This document shows, piece after piece, positions 27,659-35,381 of a DNA stretch of 64,000 nt (position 1 is its first letter; every line of letters begins with the position of its first letter). The position numbers were made by a program, and so were the translations under genes. The stretch lies in assembly GCA_029570375.1 (NCBI GenBank), contig JAKPXB010000043.1:97850-161849 (forward strand), given 5' to 3'. The notes below the pieces were generated by a model that ran no database searches, was not told where the DNA came from, and was given only the letters and a program-made list of their open reading frames with translations. Origin of the DNA: Bacillota bacterium. Lineage in GTDB: Bacteria; Bacillota; Clostridia; Saccharofermentanales; DTU023.

Positions 27659-27835
27659 GTTTAGTCAACCTCTAGCTCCTTGTCGTCCATCAAAAGCGGA
27701 CACGATACCCACATGCTGACCTCATCCAGAAAATAGTTACTGTCCTCGTTAGCGCAGATTCTGTACAATTTGCCGCGGTTTGTCTCGACGATGTGCGCAA
27801 ACACGCAGTCGGAGCAACCAAAGTCTTTACTCACA

Positions 27836-28021
27836 TTAGCCTCCACCTGTTTTTCCGCAGTGCGGACAATAATTCTCCCATTCGTCGTTCCTCGTTGGTA
27901 TTGAGTGCCAGCCCTCATCTCGCATTGCTTCTATCGCTTCTCCCCAAGTATCGCAAGGCGGCAAGTAATCACCACAGCTGTCGCAGTATGCTGTGTACTT
28001 TCTGTATTCTTTAAGGATCAT
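27836..28021 (-). CDS. Small zinc-ribbon protein
   Basis: YCDSCGDYLP...YCPHCGK. Confidence 0.55.
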   Translation of the reverse strand: MILKEYRKYTAYCDSCGDYLPPCDTWGEAIEAMRDEGWHSIPTRNDEWENYCPHCGKTGGG

Positions 28022-28370
28022 TTTTTCTCTCCTCTACTTCGTCATCAAGTACCTTCCCCGCTTCCCACTCGCGGTATAGCTCCATCCAGTCGTCTATATC
28101 CATCGTGACAAGCCAGCGGCAGTGATTCTTACGGTGGAACACAGCGGGCAGGCTATCGATGCGAGCATCGCTTTTCGCTTGAGCCATCGCGTCGTACAGA
28201 TTAAGACGCTCAACGCGCTTGACCTCAATGTGGATTCCCGGCAAGCCAATCACATCCGCGTCTCCGGAGGCTCCGCTATATTGCTGCCCTCTCCTGCAGT
28301 CGTAGCCGTGCTCTCTGAGGATTCCGGCCAGCTCGCGCTCGCCGCGAGCACCTTTTGCTCTGCTGTTCAT
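28011..28370 (-). CDS. Holliday-junction resolvase / PD-(D/E)XK endonuclease
   Basis: KGARGERELAGILREHGYDCRRGQQYSGASGDADVIGLPGIHIEVKR. Confidence 0.8.
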   Translation of the reverse strand: MNSRAKGARGERELAGILREHGYDCRRGQQYSGASGDADVIGLPGIHIEVKRVERLNLYDAMAQAKSDARIDSLPAVFHRKNHCRWLVTMDIDDWMELYREWEAGKVLDDEVEERKNDP

Positions 28371-29392
28371 GGCGAACCTCCTTGAGCCGTTTCAAGCCGC
28401 GGCAAACGAAATGAGAACGTTTCGTCTTGATCGCTATAGTTTGAATCAATATCGGGAGTAAAATTGTTGCGATTGTCGCGCAGGCCACGCTTGTCGCCTT
28501 GTGTTTTCCCCTTGCTTCGATCGAACTTGCGCTGTCGATCTGCAACAGCGTCCATGGAAAATGCTTTATCTTTCTCAAGATTGTCGAGAATCGATTTCAC
28601 GTATCTCCAATTCCTCGCATTACTCGCTGCCGCTTCATTGATCGCGTACAGCATCACGTCGGGCTCCATGCCTTTTTTTTGGAGTACGTCCATGTGAGCA
28701 ATGACGATGGTTGATGGGACAGGGTCGATCTCTCTAGCGTACAAGGCGATCACACGAGACAAAGGATCGCTGTCAACATCTGGCGGATGTGAATCACCTT
28801 GCTTAACATTCTCTCGCGCACGCGCATGCGCGCTAGTACCACTACTAAGTTCAGTTCTGTTCAGTTCATTAGCATCGCTTCGCATCGATTCGCATTGCGG
28901 TTGCTTTGCGCTTGGTATGCGCTCGCTATGCGTTCGCATTGCGGTTGCACAACTGTTACATTCTTCTGCATTACGGACGCTTGCCTTTGTCGCGCCTTTT
29001 TCTGCGACCTCTTTGCGCCTTTTGTTCCAACGAGCATTGGCCGACTCTCTAGCTTTGCGCGATTTTTCTTCTGCCTCGGCATCAATGATTTTCATCCGCC
29101 TAATGAGCGACGGAGAGTAAAAGTACTCCCCGTCACGCTCAAAAAGTCCGTATTCAATTGCTCGGTCGACAAAACCTTTGATGTCGCACTTAGCAGACGT
29201 CTGTCCACGTATAGCAGTGAAAGTCATGTCACCATACGGAAGACTAAGTTCATCCTCCGGGAACATTCTTTCGAGAAGCACCCAAAATAAACCGTATGCC
29301 TCAAATCCAAACTCATTAACCAAGGCACTGATTTTTAGATCACTGAGTGCGTCAATATCGTGTACTAGGTAATAACTGTCGCCAACTGCCAT
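28367..29392 (-). CDS. Replisome organiser (DUF4373/DnaD-like)
   Basis: YYLVHDIDALSDLKISALVNEFGFEAYGLFWVLLERMF N-terminus. Confidence 0.8.
   Translation of the reverse strand: MAVGDSYYLVHDIDALSDLKISALVNEFGFEAYGLFWVLLERMFPEDELSLPYGDMTFTAIRGQTSAKCDIKGFVDRAIEYGLFERDGEYFYSPSLIRRMKIIDAEAEEKSRKARESANARWNKRRKEVAEKGATKASVRNAEECNSCATAMRTHSERIPSAKQPQCESMRSDANELNRTELSSGTSAHARARENVKQGDSHPPDVDSDPLSRVIALYAREIDPVPSTIVIAHMDVLQKKGMEPDVMLYAINEAAASNARNWRYVKSILDNLEKDKAFSMDAVADRQRKFDRSKGKTQGDKRGLRDNRNNFTPDIDSNYSDQDETFSFRLPRLETAQGGSP
28891..28950. repeat. Repeats inside the replication gene (candidate phage origin)
   Basis: ttcgcattgcggttgc at 28891-28906 and 28935-28950 with further gcg-containing copies between. 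Confidence 0.55.
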
Positions 29393-29431
29393 AATTAGCA
29401 CCTATCTTTCCTGGCATTCATTTTTGAATTT

Positions 29432-29560
29432 CTAAAAATCGAACGGTAAGCTTGTGTCGTCGTCAGCTTGACCTGTTTTCGTCGTTGTTGTCTCGACGCG
29501 ATCGTCCGCCTTCCGCGTCTCACAGAATTCGACCTCGTTGACAATGATCTCTGTCGTTTG
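29432..29560 (-). pseudogene. ssb: Remnant of ssb: C-terminal tail only
   Basis: Frame reads QTTEIIVNEVEFCETRKADDRVETTTTKTGQADDDTSLPFDF*; typical SSB end, no OB-fold upstream. Confidence 0.65.
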
Positions 29561-29914
29561 TCATCTCGCATACGCGTCAAGGCTCATCTGTACCGGCTTG
29601 CGATTGACCTTGAGCCAATGCTCGATGGCTTTAACTGTCTGCAATCTTTCTGTCGCCTGACCGCGCATCATGAGCATGTAGCGCTCAGCTTCGGCAATGT
29701 CAACCGGGTCGTTCTCGTCCGGGATAAAATAGCCTCCGGATGACATGGAAACGATCGGGTGTCCGTATTCTCGAAGCTGCCTGATGTATTCTTGCGTCTG
29801 ACGCTCGGACACACCGGCCATTTGCGCAACGTCGCGCAGATTCCTCGCATACTTGCTCCCTTTCGGGATGCAACGGATGATCAGCTTACAGTGATTGTTA
29901 GGCAATTCAAGCAT
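29561..29914 (-). CDS. Helix-turn-helix DNA-binding protein
   Basis: LRDVAQMAGVSERQTQEYIRQLREYGHPIV. Confidence 0.6.
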   Translation of the reverse strand: MLELPNNHCKLIIRCIPKGSKYARNLRDVAQMAGVSERQTQEYIRQLREYGHPIVSMSSGGYFIPDENDPVDIAEAERYMLMMRGQATERLQTVKAIEHWLKVNRKPVQMSLDAYAR

Positions 29915-29931
29915 AAGTTCCTCCGCCTTTC

Positions 29932-30852
29932 CTACCCGAAGAACGCCTGTTCGATATCGATTTGGTCTCCCGCGTCGAACGGCAACGGCCCTTCTTCCGC
30001 TTCAGCAGCATCAGGGATAAACATAGGCTCTTTTGTGTAGGGTGAAGTCTCTTCTTCGGCCGGAGTCACATCTTTGAAGATGGCATCTTCGGAGGATTCG
30101 ACGTAATCGACAGACCCGTCATCACGGATCGCGCCCATGTCGCTCGAGAAAGCCTGCTGCATCTCAATAGACATCAAGCCCCATTTGCTGATGAGCTGCC
30201 GGAGCATCGTTTTTTGTGCCATCGCGTCAAAGTTCTTGCTCCAGAAAGTGTATGCGCGGTTGTTGGCCAGATCAGAAGCGTAGCCTTGGCTGTACATCTT
30301 CGCGTGGGCGATCATCTGTTCTTTGCTCCAATAGAGCTCTTTTCTGAAGCCGTTCAGAAGCTCAAAATAGGCGTAATACCCGATGGTCTCAGCCTTTTCT
30401 CTTGCGAGAGGATCCAAGATCGCTTTGAACTCTCCCTTCTGACGGAATGGATCGTAGCTCACCAGTTCGCCTTCCTTGACACAGATCACGTCGATGTCTC
30501 GATACTGTCCTGACCGGATCGCGAGCTGGATGTATCCCTTATAGCCCAACTGGAATTGAGCAACTTTCATTCTTCGCTTGTTGTCGTTGTACGGCACCAT
30601 GTAAAACTGCCCCAACTGCGGTGACGGGCTGAGCTTCAATGCCTCTCCCAACAGTGCGGCCGACAGGATCGACGAATAATCGCATTGAGCCAATTGCGGG
30701 TTCGTGCCGACAGCGGTCACGATGGAAGTAATGAACCGGTCGCCATCTTTGCCGGCAACGATGTCGTAAACCTTCTGTTTAACTGCTGGCAACGCCATGA
30801 ACGTTGAAAAAGACTGTTTCTGTGTCGCGATTGCATTTCTGTTGTTTGCCAT
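29932..30852 (-). CDS. recT: RecT-family single-strand annealing recombinase
   Basis: SIVTAVGTNPQLAQCDYSSILSAALLGEALKLSPSPQLGQFYMVPY. Confidence 0.93.
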   Translation of the reverse strand: MANNRNAIATQKQSFSTFMALPAVKQKVYDIVAGKDGDRFITSIVTAVGTNPQLAQCDYSSILSAALLGEALKLSPSPQLGQFYMVPYNDNKRRMKVAQFQLGYKGYIQLAIRSGQYRDIDVICVKEGELVSYDPFRQKGEFKAILDPLAREKAETIGYYAYFELLNGFRKELYWSKEQMIAHAKMYSQGYASDLANNRAYTFWSKNFDAMAQKTMLRQLISKWGLMSIEMQQAFSSDMGAIRDDGSVDYVESSEDAIFKDVTPAEEETSPYTKEPMFIPDAAEAEEGPLPFDAGDQIDIEQAFFG

Positions 30853-30854
30853 GA

Positions 30855-31736
30855 TTATTTGTCCTCCTTAATCTGTAAGTAAGAGATTTTATTTACTTGT
30901 AAGAATTTCGACAGCTGCATCAGCTGATCGCGTGTGCCGGTAACCTCGAATCGAAGCGTGTAGAGTCGAAGCTTTTCTTCTTCTTTCGATTCTTCCTTCA
31001 GCTCTTCTTTCTTCGCTTTCCCGGCCTCTTCAATAAGCTTCGCTTGCGCTTCGCGCTCGGCGGCTCTGCGCTCTTGCTCCGCTTGCCGCTCGGCTTCAAA
31101 ACGCGCTTTCTGTTCGGCGGTTTCCTTAAGTTGCTGTCCTTTGGCAAGTGCCTGTTGCAAGTCAAGTGTCTGACCGAGAACCTGACGCATCTCAAAAGCG
31201 TAAGGGCTCCCCATTTCGTCAATCACCTTGAGAGCCTCACAAACGCGATTTAACGCGTTATCGATCTCCTCAGTAATCTGTGACATGGATTTGCTTACAT
31301 TGCCGTATTCGGCTTTTTCGAGGCTCTCCCAGGCAATGAATCCCGTGAGATTTAACTCTTCCGCTTTTTCGTCGAAATAGGCCTCGCATTCGGCGAATTT
31401 CTCTATTCGGCTTTGCTCGTCATAGGACTTGATCTGTTTGTCGATGGCTTCGATCGGTTCGTCGACAAGGGCCGTTAGTTCTTTTACCTTCTTCTCAAAA
31501 TCGAGATACGGCGTCATGATCTGATTTTTGACTTCTTTGCGCTTGTCCTCGATCGCTGTTCTGAAACGGCGCAGATCGGCGAGTGTGCGTTTGCCGTCTT
31601 TGACGGTTTCAGGTGTAAAAACCAAGTGTCTGTATTTCTCGAGTTCGTTCGTGAGAGCTGTTTTGAGCTCGTCATGATTCCACTCAATCGCTTTCACGAA
31701 GTCTTCAGGTGTTGGGGAATAAATCACTAATTCCAT
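30855..31736 (-). CDS. DUF1351 family protein
   Basis: Between RecT and YqaJ exonuclease; TPETVKDGKRTLADLRRFRTAIEDKRKEVKNQIMTPYLDFEKKVKEL. Confidence 0.75.
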   Translation of the reverse strand: MELVIYSPTPEDFVKAIEWNHDELKTALTNELEKYRHLVFTPETVKDGKRTLADLRRFRTAIEDKRKEVKNQIMTPYLDFEKKVKELTALVDEPIEAIDKQIKSYDEQSRIEKFAECEAYFDEKAEELNLTGFIAWESLEKAEYGNVSKSMSQITEEIDNALNRVCEALKVIDEMGSPYAFEMRQVLGQTLDLQQALAKGQQLKETAEQKARFEAERQAEQERRAAEREAQAKLIEEAGKAKKEELKEESKEEEKLRLYTLRFEVTGTRDQLMQLSKFLQVNKISYLQIKEDK

Positions 31737-31758
31737 TAAGTTGTTCTCCTTTAGCTAA

Positions 31759-32409
31759 TTAGATAGGCGGCAGCTTGAGAGGCGGCCGCGTCTTGCTTTC
31801 GACATGCGACCAAAAGCGAATCTCCGCACGGAGAAGGGCCTTCAGGTCGTCGATATGTGCTTGTCTTTCGAATGTGTAGTGTCTCGTCGTGAGGCGGATA
31901 TCTCCCTGCCAGTCTGTCTTGAGTTGGGCTTTCAGAATTGCGTACTCATATCCCGTGACCAGCAGATAGTGCATGATCTGGACAAAGTAGTTGTCCGGCA
32001 CTCGGTCATGCCATTTCTCGCGTTGCATGGATTGAAGGATGGATGTCGTCTTAATCTCAAGGACGCCTTTTCGCCCCTCCGTATCCGTCAGCTCGCCGTC
32101 AAGGCTTGCCTGCATCCACGGAAGGCGCTTGTTTCGCAGCAACTCATTCTTTCGATAATGAACCCTGTACTCCGGGAAATCGAGCTTGAAAAGTTGCCGG
32201 AGGCTCCCTTCTGCATCGTTGCCGTATTTCACTGCCTCTTCATTGCTGATGTCCGGAGCTTCCCTTAAGCCGACCTTCTCTTCCCAGAGATCGTCCGATG
32301 TGCGCCAAGGATTCATGCCGACGATGCATGAAGCGTCGCTACCGCCAATGCCTTTACGGCGCTGAGTGAGCCAGTCTTGACGAGATGTGCATTTAATCCG
32401 CTCGAACAT
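31759..32409 (-). CDS. YqaJ-like viral recombinase / exonuclease
   Basis: RRKGIGGSDASCIVGMNPW...SLDGELTDTEGRKGVLEIKTT. Confidence 0.9.
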   Translation of the reverse strand: MFERIKCTSRQDWLTQRRKGIGGSDASCIVGMNPWRTSDDLWEEKVGLREAPDISNEEAVKYGNDAEGSLRQLFKLDFPEYRVHYRKNELLRNKRLPWMQASLDGELTDTEGRKGVLEIKTTSILQSMQREKWHDRVPDNYFVQIMHYLLVTGYEYAILKAQLKTDWQGDIRLTTRHYTFERQAHIDDLKALLRAEIRFWSHVESKTRPPLKLPPI

Positions 32410-32623
32410 TTCCATCGCTCTTTTCAATCGACTTTAAAAGCCGTAACGTATTGCTCGCAGGAAGGTATGCCGGCTCCCTGTAGGCCGGATTACGCCCGTA
32501 CGTTGAGCCTAGAAGGCAATAACGCAACACTTTGGCGGTCTTAATGTCTCCCTCGGCAACCGCGTCCTCGTACGCCCACTTGCAACGTTGGGCGATCCAT
32601 TCGGGACTGTCATTCCTTCGCAT
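32393..32623 (-). CDS. Small phage protein
   Basis: MRRNDSPEWIAQRCKWAYEDAVAEGDIKTAKVLRYC; GGAAGGAG RBS. Confidence 0.5.
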   Translation of the reverse strand: MRRNDSPEWIAQRCKWAYEDAVAEGDIKTAKVLRYCLLGSTYGRNPAYREPAYLPASNTLRLLKSIEKSDGNVRAD

Positions 32624-32918
32624 TGAACGCTCCTTCCGTCTTGAGCGCAACCAGCCCGGCGATCACGGCGTTTATCGCCGTCACCAACGACACGTTGAAC
32701 AGCCCTTCCGAGATGCCCACGCCAGTGAGCATCTCGTGATCGAGCTTGCCGCCGAGGATAAACATGAGTAAGCAACCTAGGCCTACCGAAATCCTCGCCA
32801 GCGTGACAAGCGGGTCGCGGCATGGTATGATGGTTGTAGCCTTAGGGGCTAAACCATCAGGTTGGAGAGCGGCGTAATTGCTCGTTGAGCCGCTCTTTTT
32901 TGTTCCTGAATGTTTCAT
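32610..32918 (-). CDS. Small membrane protein
   Basis: One or two TM segments; N-terminal part overlaps candidate antisense RNA. Confidence 0.4.
   Translation of the reverse strand: MKHSGTKKSGSTSNYAALQPDGLAPKATTIIPCRDPLVTLARISVGLGCLLMFILGGKLDHEMLTGVGISEGLFNVSLVTAINAVIAGLVALKTEGAFNAKE
32838..32901 (+). ncRNA. Candidate plus-strand antisense small RNA with intrinsic terminator
   Basis: GTGACA-N17-TATGAT (32803-32831) upstream; AGAGCGGC...GCCGCTCT + T6 at 32866-32901. Confidence 0.5.
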
Positions 32919-33157
32919 TCAAAAACGCTCCTTTCTGTTTGTGATATATCTGCCGGGAATACCCGGTGAAGATCTTTGTGCGGTACGCCGAGGTAATCCA
33001 TCACGGCGTACATGTCCGGTAATGACCAAGGAACTCTGCCGGCGAACCTTGCTTCAATGGCAGACTTCGACAGCTTGGTCGGCTTGCAGAGATCTGTCTG
33101 GCGATACCCCCGCATCCCCAGAATCCCCCAGAGATAGTGGAAGTTCTTCTTGCGCAT
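32915..33157 (-). CDS. Helix-turn-helix regulator
   Basis: MRKKNFHYLWGILGMRGYRQTDLCKPTKLSKSAIEARFAGRVPWSLPDMYAVMDYLGV. Confidence 0.65.
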   Translation of the reverse strand: MRKKNFHYLWGILGMRGYRQTDLCKPTKLSKSAIEARFAGRVPWSLPDMYAVMDYLGVPHKDLHRVFPADISQTERSVFE

Positions 33158-33215
33158 GGTTGCTCCTTTCTGTGTGTTATGCTGTCCTCACCACCAAGCG
33201 GGGGAGGTAAGTGTT

Positions 33216-33512
33216 GTGAAATTTTCAAAGCAACGAGACCTATTGTTGAAAAAACTTGTAAAACACTATTCAATAACAGGGGTTAAAGATCACGATGCCG
33301 AATCTCTCATGCTTCTTTCTCCGGGGCTGACTTACGATCATCTTGAAGATCTTTGCATTTCTCTTCAGAAAGATGGTTTGGTTCACATCGATTTTGCGGA
33401 TGATGAGATTTATCTTTTGGTCTTGGATGTTCAGGCTCTTCGTCAGATTGATGAGCAATCGTGGATTCGGAAGGGGTACCAGGTTGCAAAAGAGATTCGC
33501 GAATGGCTTTAG
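33216..33512 (+). CDS. Unknown protein, opposite strand to early operon
   Basis: GTG start after GGGGGAGG RBS: VKFSKQRDLLLKKLVKHYSITGVKDHDAESLMLLSPGLTYDHLEDLC... Confidence 0.45.
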   Translation: MKFSKQRDLLLKKLVKHYSITGVKDHDAESLMLLSPGLTYDHLEDLCISLQKDGLVHIDFADDEIYLLVLDVQALRQIDEQSWIRKGYQVAKEIREWL

Positions 33513-33738
33513 CCACAAGATATTTCTTTTGGTTCTCCGCAAGTGCGGAGTTTTGTAGCCGTTCTAAGCTGTAGAGCATAGCTCTGTTAGCGTCCATGAA
33601 TTGATATTTTGTGATTTGTCTAAACCCGTTTTTAAGAAGCCAATCTCGCTTTTCCTTATCAAGCTCTTTGAAAAGATCACGCCCATTCAGCTCGTCAATC
33701 AGTTCTTGAGTCGGAATATCTGCTAATTTCCCTTTCAT
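33307..33738 (-). CDS. Unknown early phage protein
   Basis: MKGKLADIPTQELIDELNGRDLFKELDKEKRDWLLKNGFRQITKYQF...; C-terminal half overlaps plus-strand ORF. Confidence 0.5.
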   Translation of the reverse strand: MKGKLADIPTQELIDELNGRDLFKELDKEKRDWLLKNGFRQITKYQFMDANRAMLYSLERLQNSALAENQKKYLVAKAIRESLLQPGTPSESTIAHQSDEEPEHPRPKDKSHHPQNRCEPNHLSEEKCKDLQDDRKSAPEKEA

Positions 33739-33801
33739 CTTCCTCTCCTTCCTCTCTCCTTGCCTAATAACGCTGGCGGTGCTTGTGTTAGTTTGTTGCG
33801 G

Positions 33802-34158
33802 TTATGTTTCTTCTCGCTCCGGAATGCTTGGCTTCCCTTTCTCGATGGGAATTTCTATGCAAGTTCCACCTCTGTCCCAATTGTTATATCCATATCTCGG
33901 ATCTTTTGTTTTATAAAGATTTTGAAAGTCATACTCTTTAGACTTGTCATCCATTCCCTCTATAACGTCTAGGCGATAAAACGAATAATTTTCTCCGTGA
34001 TTGTTGAAATCTTCTTGCATTCCTTTGTTGGTATGCTTGTTTCTACGCAAAGAATTCAGGTGACTCTTAAGTCTTTCTTGCAATCTGCAAGTAGAGCCTA
34101 TGTACATTTTCTTTGTAACGTTATGTTTGATTGCGTAAATTTCTCTTGGGAATTTCAT
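33802..34158 (-). CDS. GIY-YIG endonuclease domain protein
   Basis: IYAIKHNVTKKMYIGSTCRLQERLKSHLNSLR. Confidence 0.8.
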   Translation of the reverse strand: MKFPREIYAIKHNVTKKMYIGSTCRLQERLKSHLNSLRRNKHTNKGMQEDFNNHGENYSFYRLDVIEGMDDKSKEYDFQNLYKTKDPRYGYNNWDRGGTCIEIPIEKGKPSIPEREET

Positions 34159-34178
34159 ATGTTTAGCCTGCTTAACAT

Positions 34179-34409
34179 TTAACCTAAAAAAATATCGCTT
34201 ACTTTTCGGTCTAAAGCTTTTGCTATTTTGGTTAGTGTCTTTGTCGTGGTTGTCGTAATTGCCCCGCTTTCGAGCCCCGCAATTATAGTTCTTGATACGC
34301 CTGACTTTTTAGCCAACTCCTCTTGAGTTAACTTCTCTTCTTCTCTTACTTCCTTTAATTTAAAAAGCATTTGTTTCTTCTCGCCTCCCTTGTTCAACTT
34401 GCTTAACAT
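34179..34409 (-). CDS. Cro-like XRE regulator
   Basis: LTQEELAKKSGVSRTIIAGLESGAITTTTTKTLTKIAKALD. Confidence 0.8.
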   Translation of the reverse strand: MLSKLNKGGEKKQMLFKLKEVREEEKLTQEELAKKSGVSRTIIAGLESGAITTTTTKTLTKIAKALDRKVSDIFLG

Positions 34410-34505
34410 GATACTATACTATCATTTTCAGCTTGTCAAGTAGATTAAACAAAATTCTTGACAATTGTTTAGTTTGTTATACAATTGTAATAAAAGGAGG
34501 CAAGC
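34410..34505. promoter_or_regulatory. Divergent lysis-lysogeny switch promoters/operators
   Basis: TTGACA...TACAAT toward repressor; TTGACA-N17-TAGTAT toward cro-like gene; ACAATTGT at 34461-34468 and 34481-34488. Confidence 0.65.
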
Positions 34506-35186
34506 GTGCATTTAGGCATATTAATAAAACGATACAGAGAAACACATGGCCTTTCCATGGATGACTTTGCTAAACGATCAGGATTGAGTAAAGCCTATAT
34601 TTCCATGCTTGAAAAAAACAAAAACTCCCGATCGAAAAAGCCAATAGTACCGTCACTTGAAACGATAAAATCAGTATCGGATGTGATAGGTATTGATTTT
34701 AATATAGTAATCGAAATGATAGATCCAGATACTAAAGTAAGTGTATCTAATAAATCTATCGACCCTACCGACTACACCAATCATGGATTGCTCCCAGTCA
34801 CCACCCGCAAAATCCCAGTGATCGGGAACGTCCATTGCGGCAAGCCGGAGTTCGCCGAAGAAGACTACCTCGATATTGTCGAGTCGGACATCGACGCCGA
34901 CTTCGCCCTGCGCTCAAAAGGCGACAGTATGATCGGCGCAGGCATCGAAGACGGAGACCTCGTGTTCGTCCGGAAGCAGCCCACAGTAGACAGTGGCGAG
35001 CTTGCAGTCGTTTTATTGGGCGATGACGCCGCCGTTAAGCGCGTCTATAAGTACGAGACATACATCACCCTCAACGCGGAAAACCCTGCCTACGCCCCGA
35101 TTGTGTTGCGTGAGGGCGATGATCAGGAGGCATCCATTTTAGGCAAGGTGGTAGCGCATACGCATTACTATAAGGAGAAAAAATAA
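34506..35186 (+). CDS. CI-like repressor (XRE HTH + S24/LexA peptidase)
   Basis: HTH MDDFAKRSGLSKAYISMLE; SKGDSMIGAGIEDGDLVFVRKQPTVDSGELAVVLLGDDAAVKRVYK. Confidence 0.92.
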   Translation: MHLGILIKRYRETHGLSMDDFAKRSGLSKAYISMLEKNKNSRSKKPIVPSLETIKSVSDVIGIDFNIVIEMIDPDTKVSVSNKSIDPTDYTNHGLLPVTTRKIPVIGNVHCGKPEFAEEDYLDIVESDIDADFALRSKGDSMIGAGIEDGDLVFVRKQPTVDSGELAVVLLGDDAAVKRVYKYETYITLNAENPAYAPIVLREGDDQEASILGKVVAHTHYYKEKK

Positions 35187-35245
35187 AATCGTCATTATTA
35201 GGGGAGATAAGTATAGGCAACAAAAGCAACATAACAAGAAATCAT

Positions 35246-35274
35246 TTGACAACACAAATTTATTTGGTTACCAT
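35246..35274 (+). promoter_or_regulatory. Sigma-70 type promoter of abiF-associated RNA
   Basis: TTGACA-N17-TACCAT. Confidence 0.75.
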
Positions 35275-35280
35275 ACATCT

Positions 35281-35352
35281 AGATAACTTGGTTGCGAGTG
35301 CCGTCTCGTGATCGTCGATTGAGTCGTATGGTTTAGCCCATACGGCTCTTTT
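35281..35352 (+). ncRNA. AbiF-associated small structured RNA
   Basis: Begins ~7 nt after the -10; hairpin GCGAG/CTCGT; 11-bp terminator stem GAGTCGTATGG/CCATACGGCTC followed by TTTT; located right upstream of Abi_2 gene. Confidence 0.7.
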
Positions 35353-35381
35353 GATTTCACGAAAAAAGGAAGCAACTTTCA

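Noticed and set aside
29395-29580. 61-aa minus ORF MTRMRDDKRQRSLSTRS...
   Set aside because: Overlaps the SSB-tail frame, arginine/serine-rich out-of-frame product
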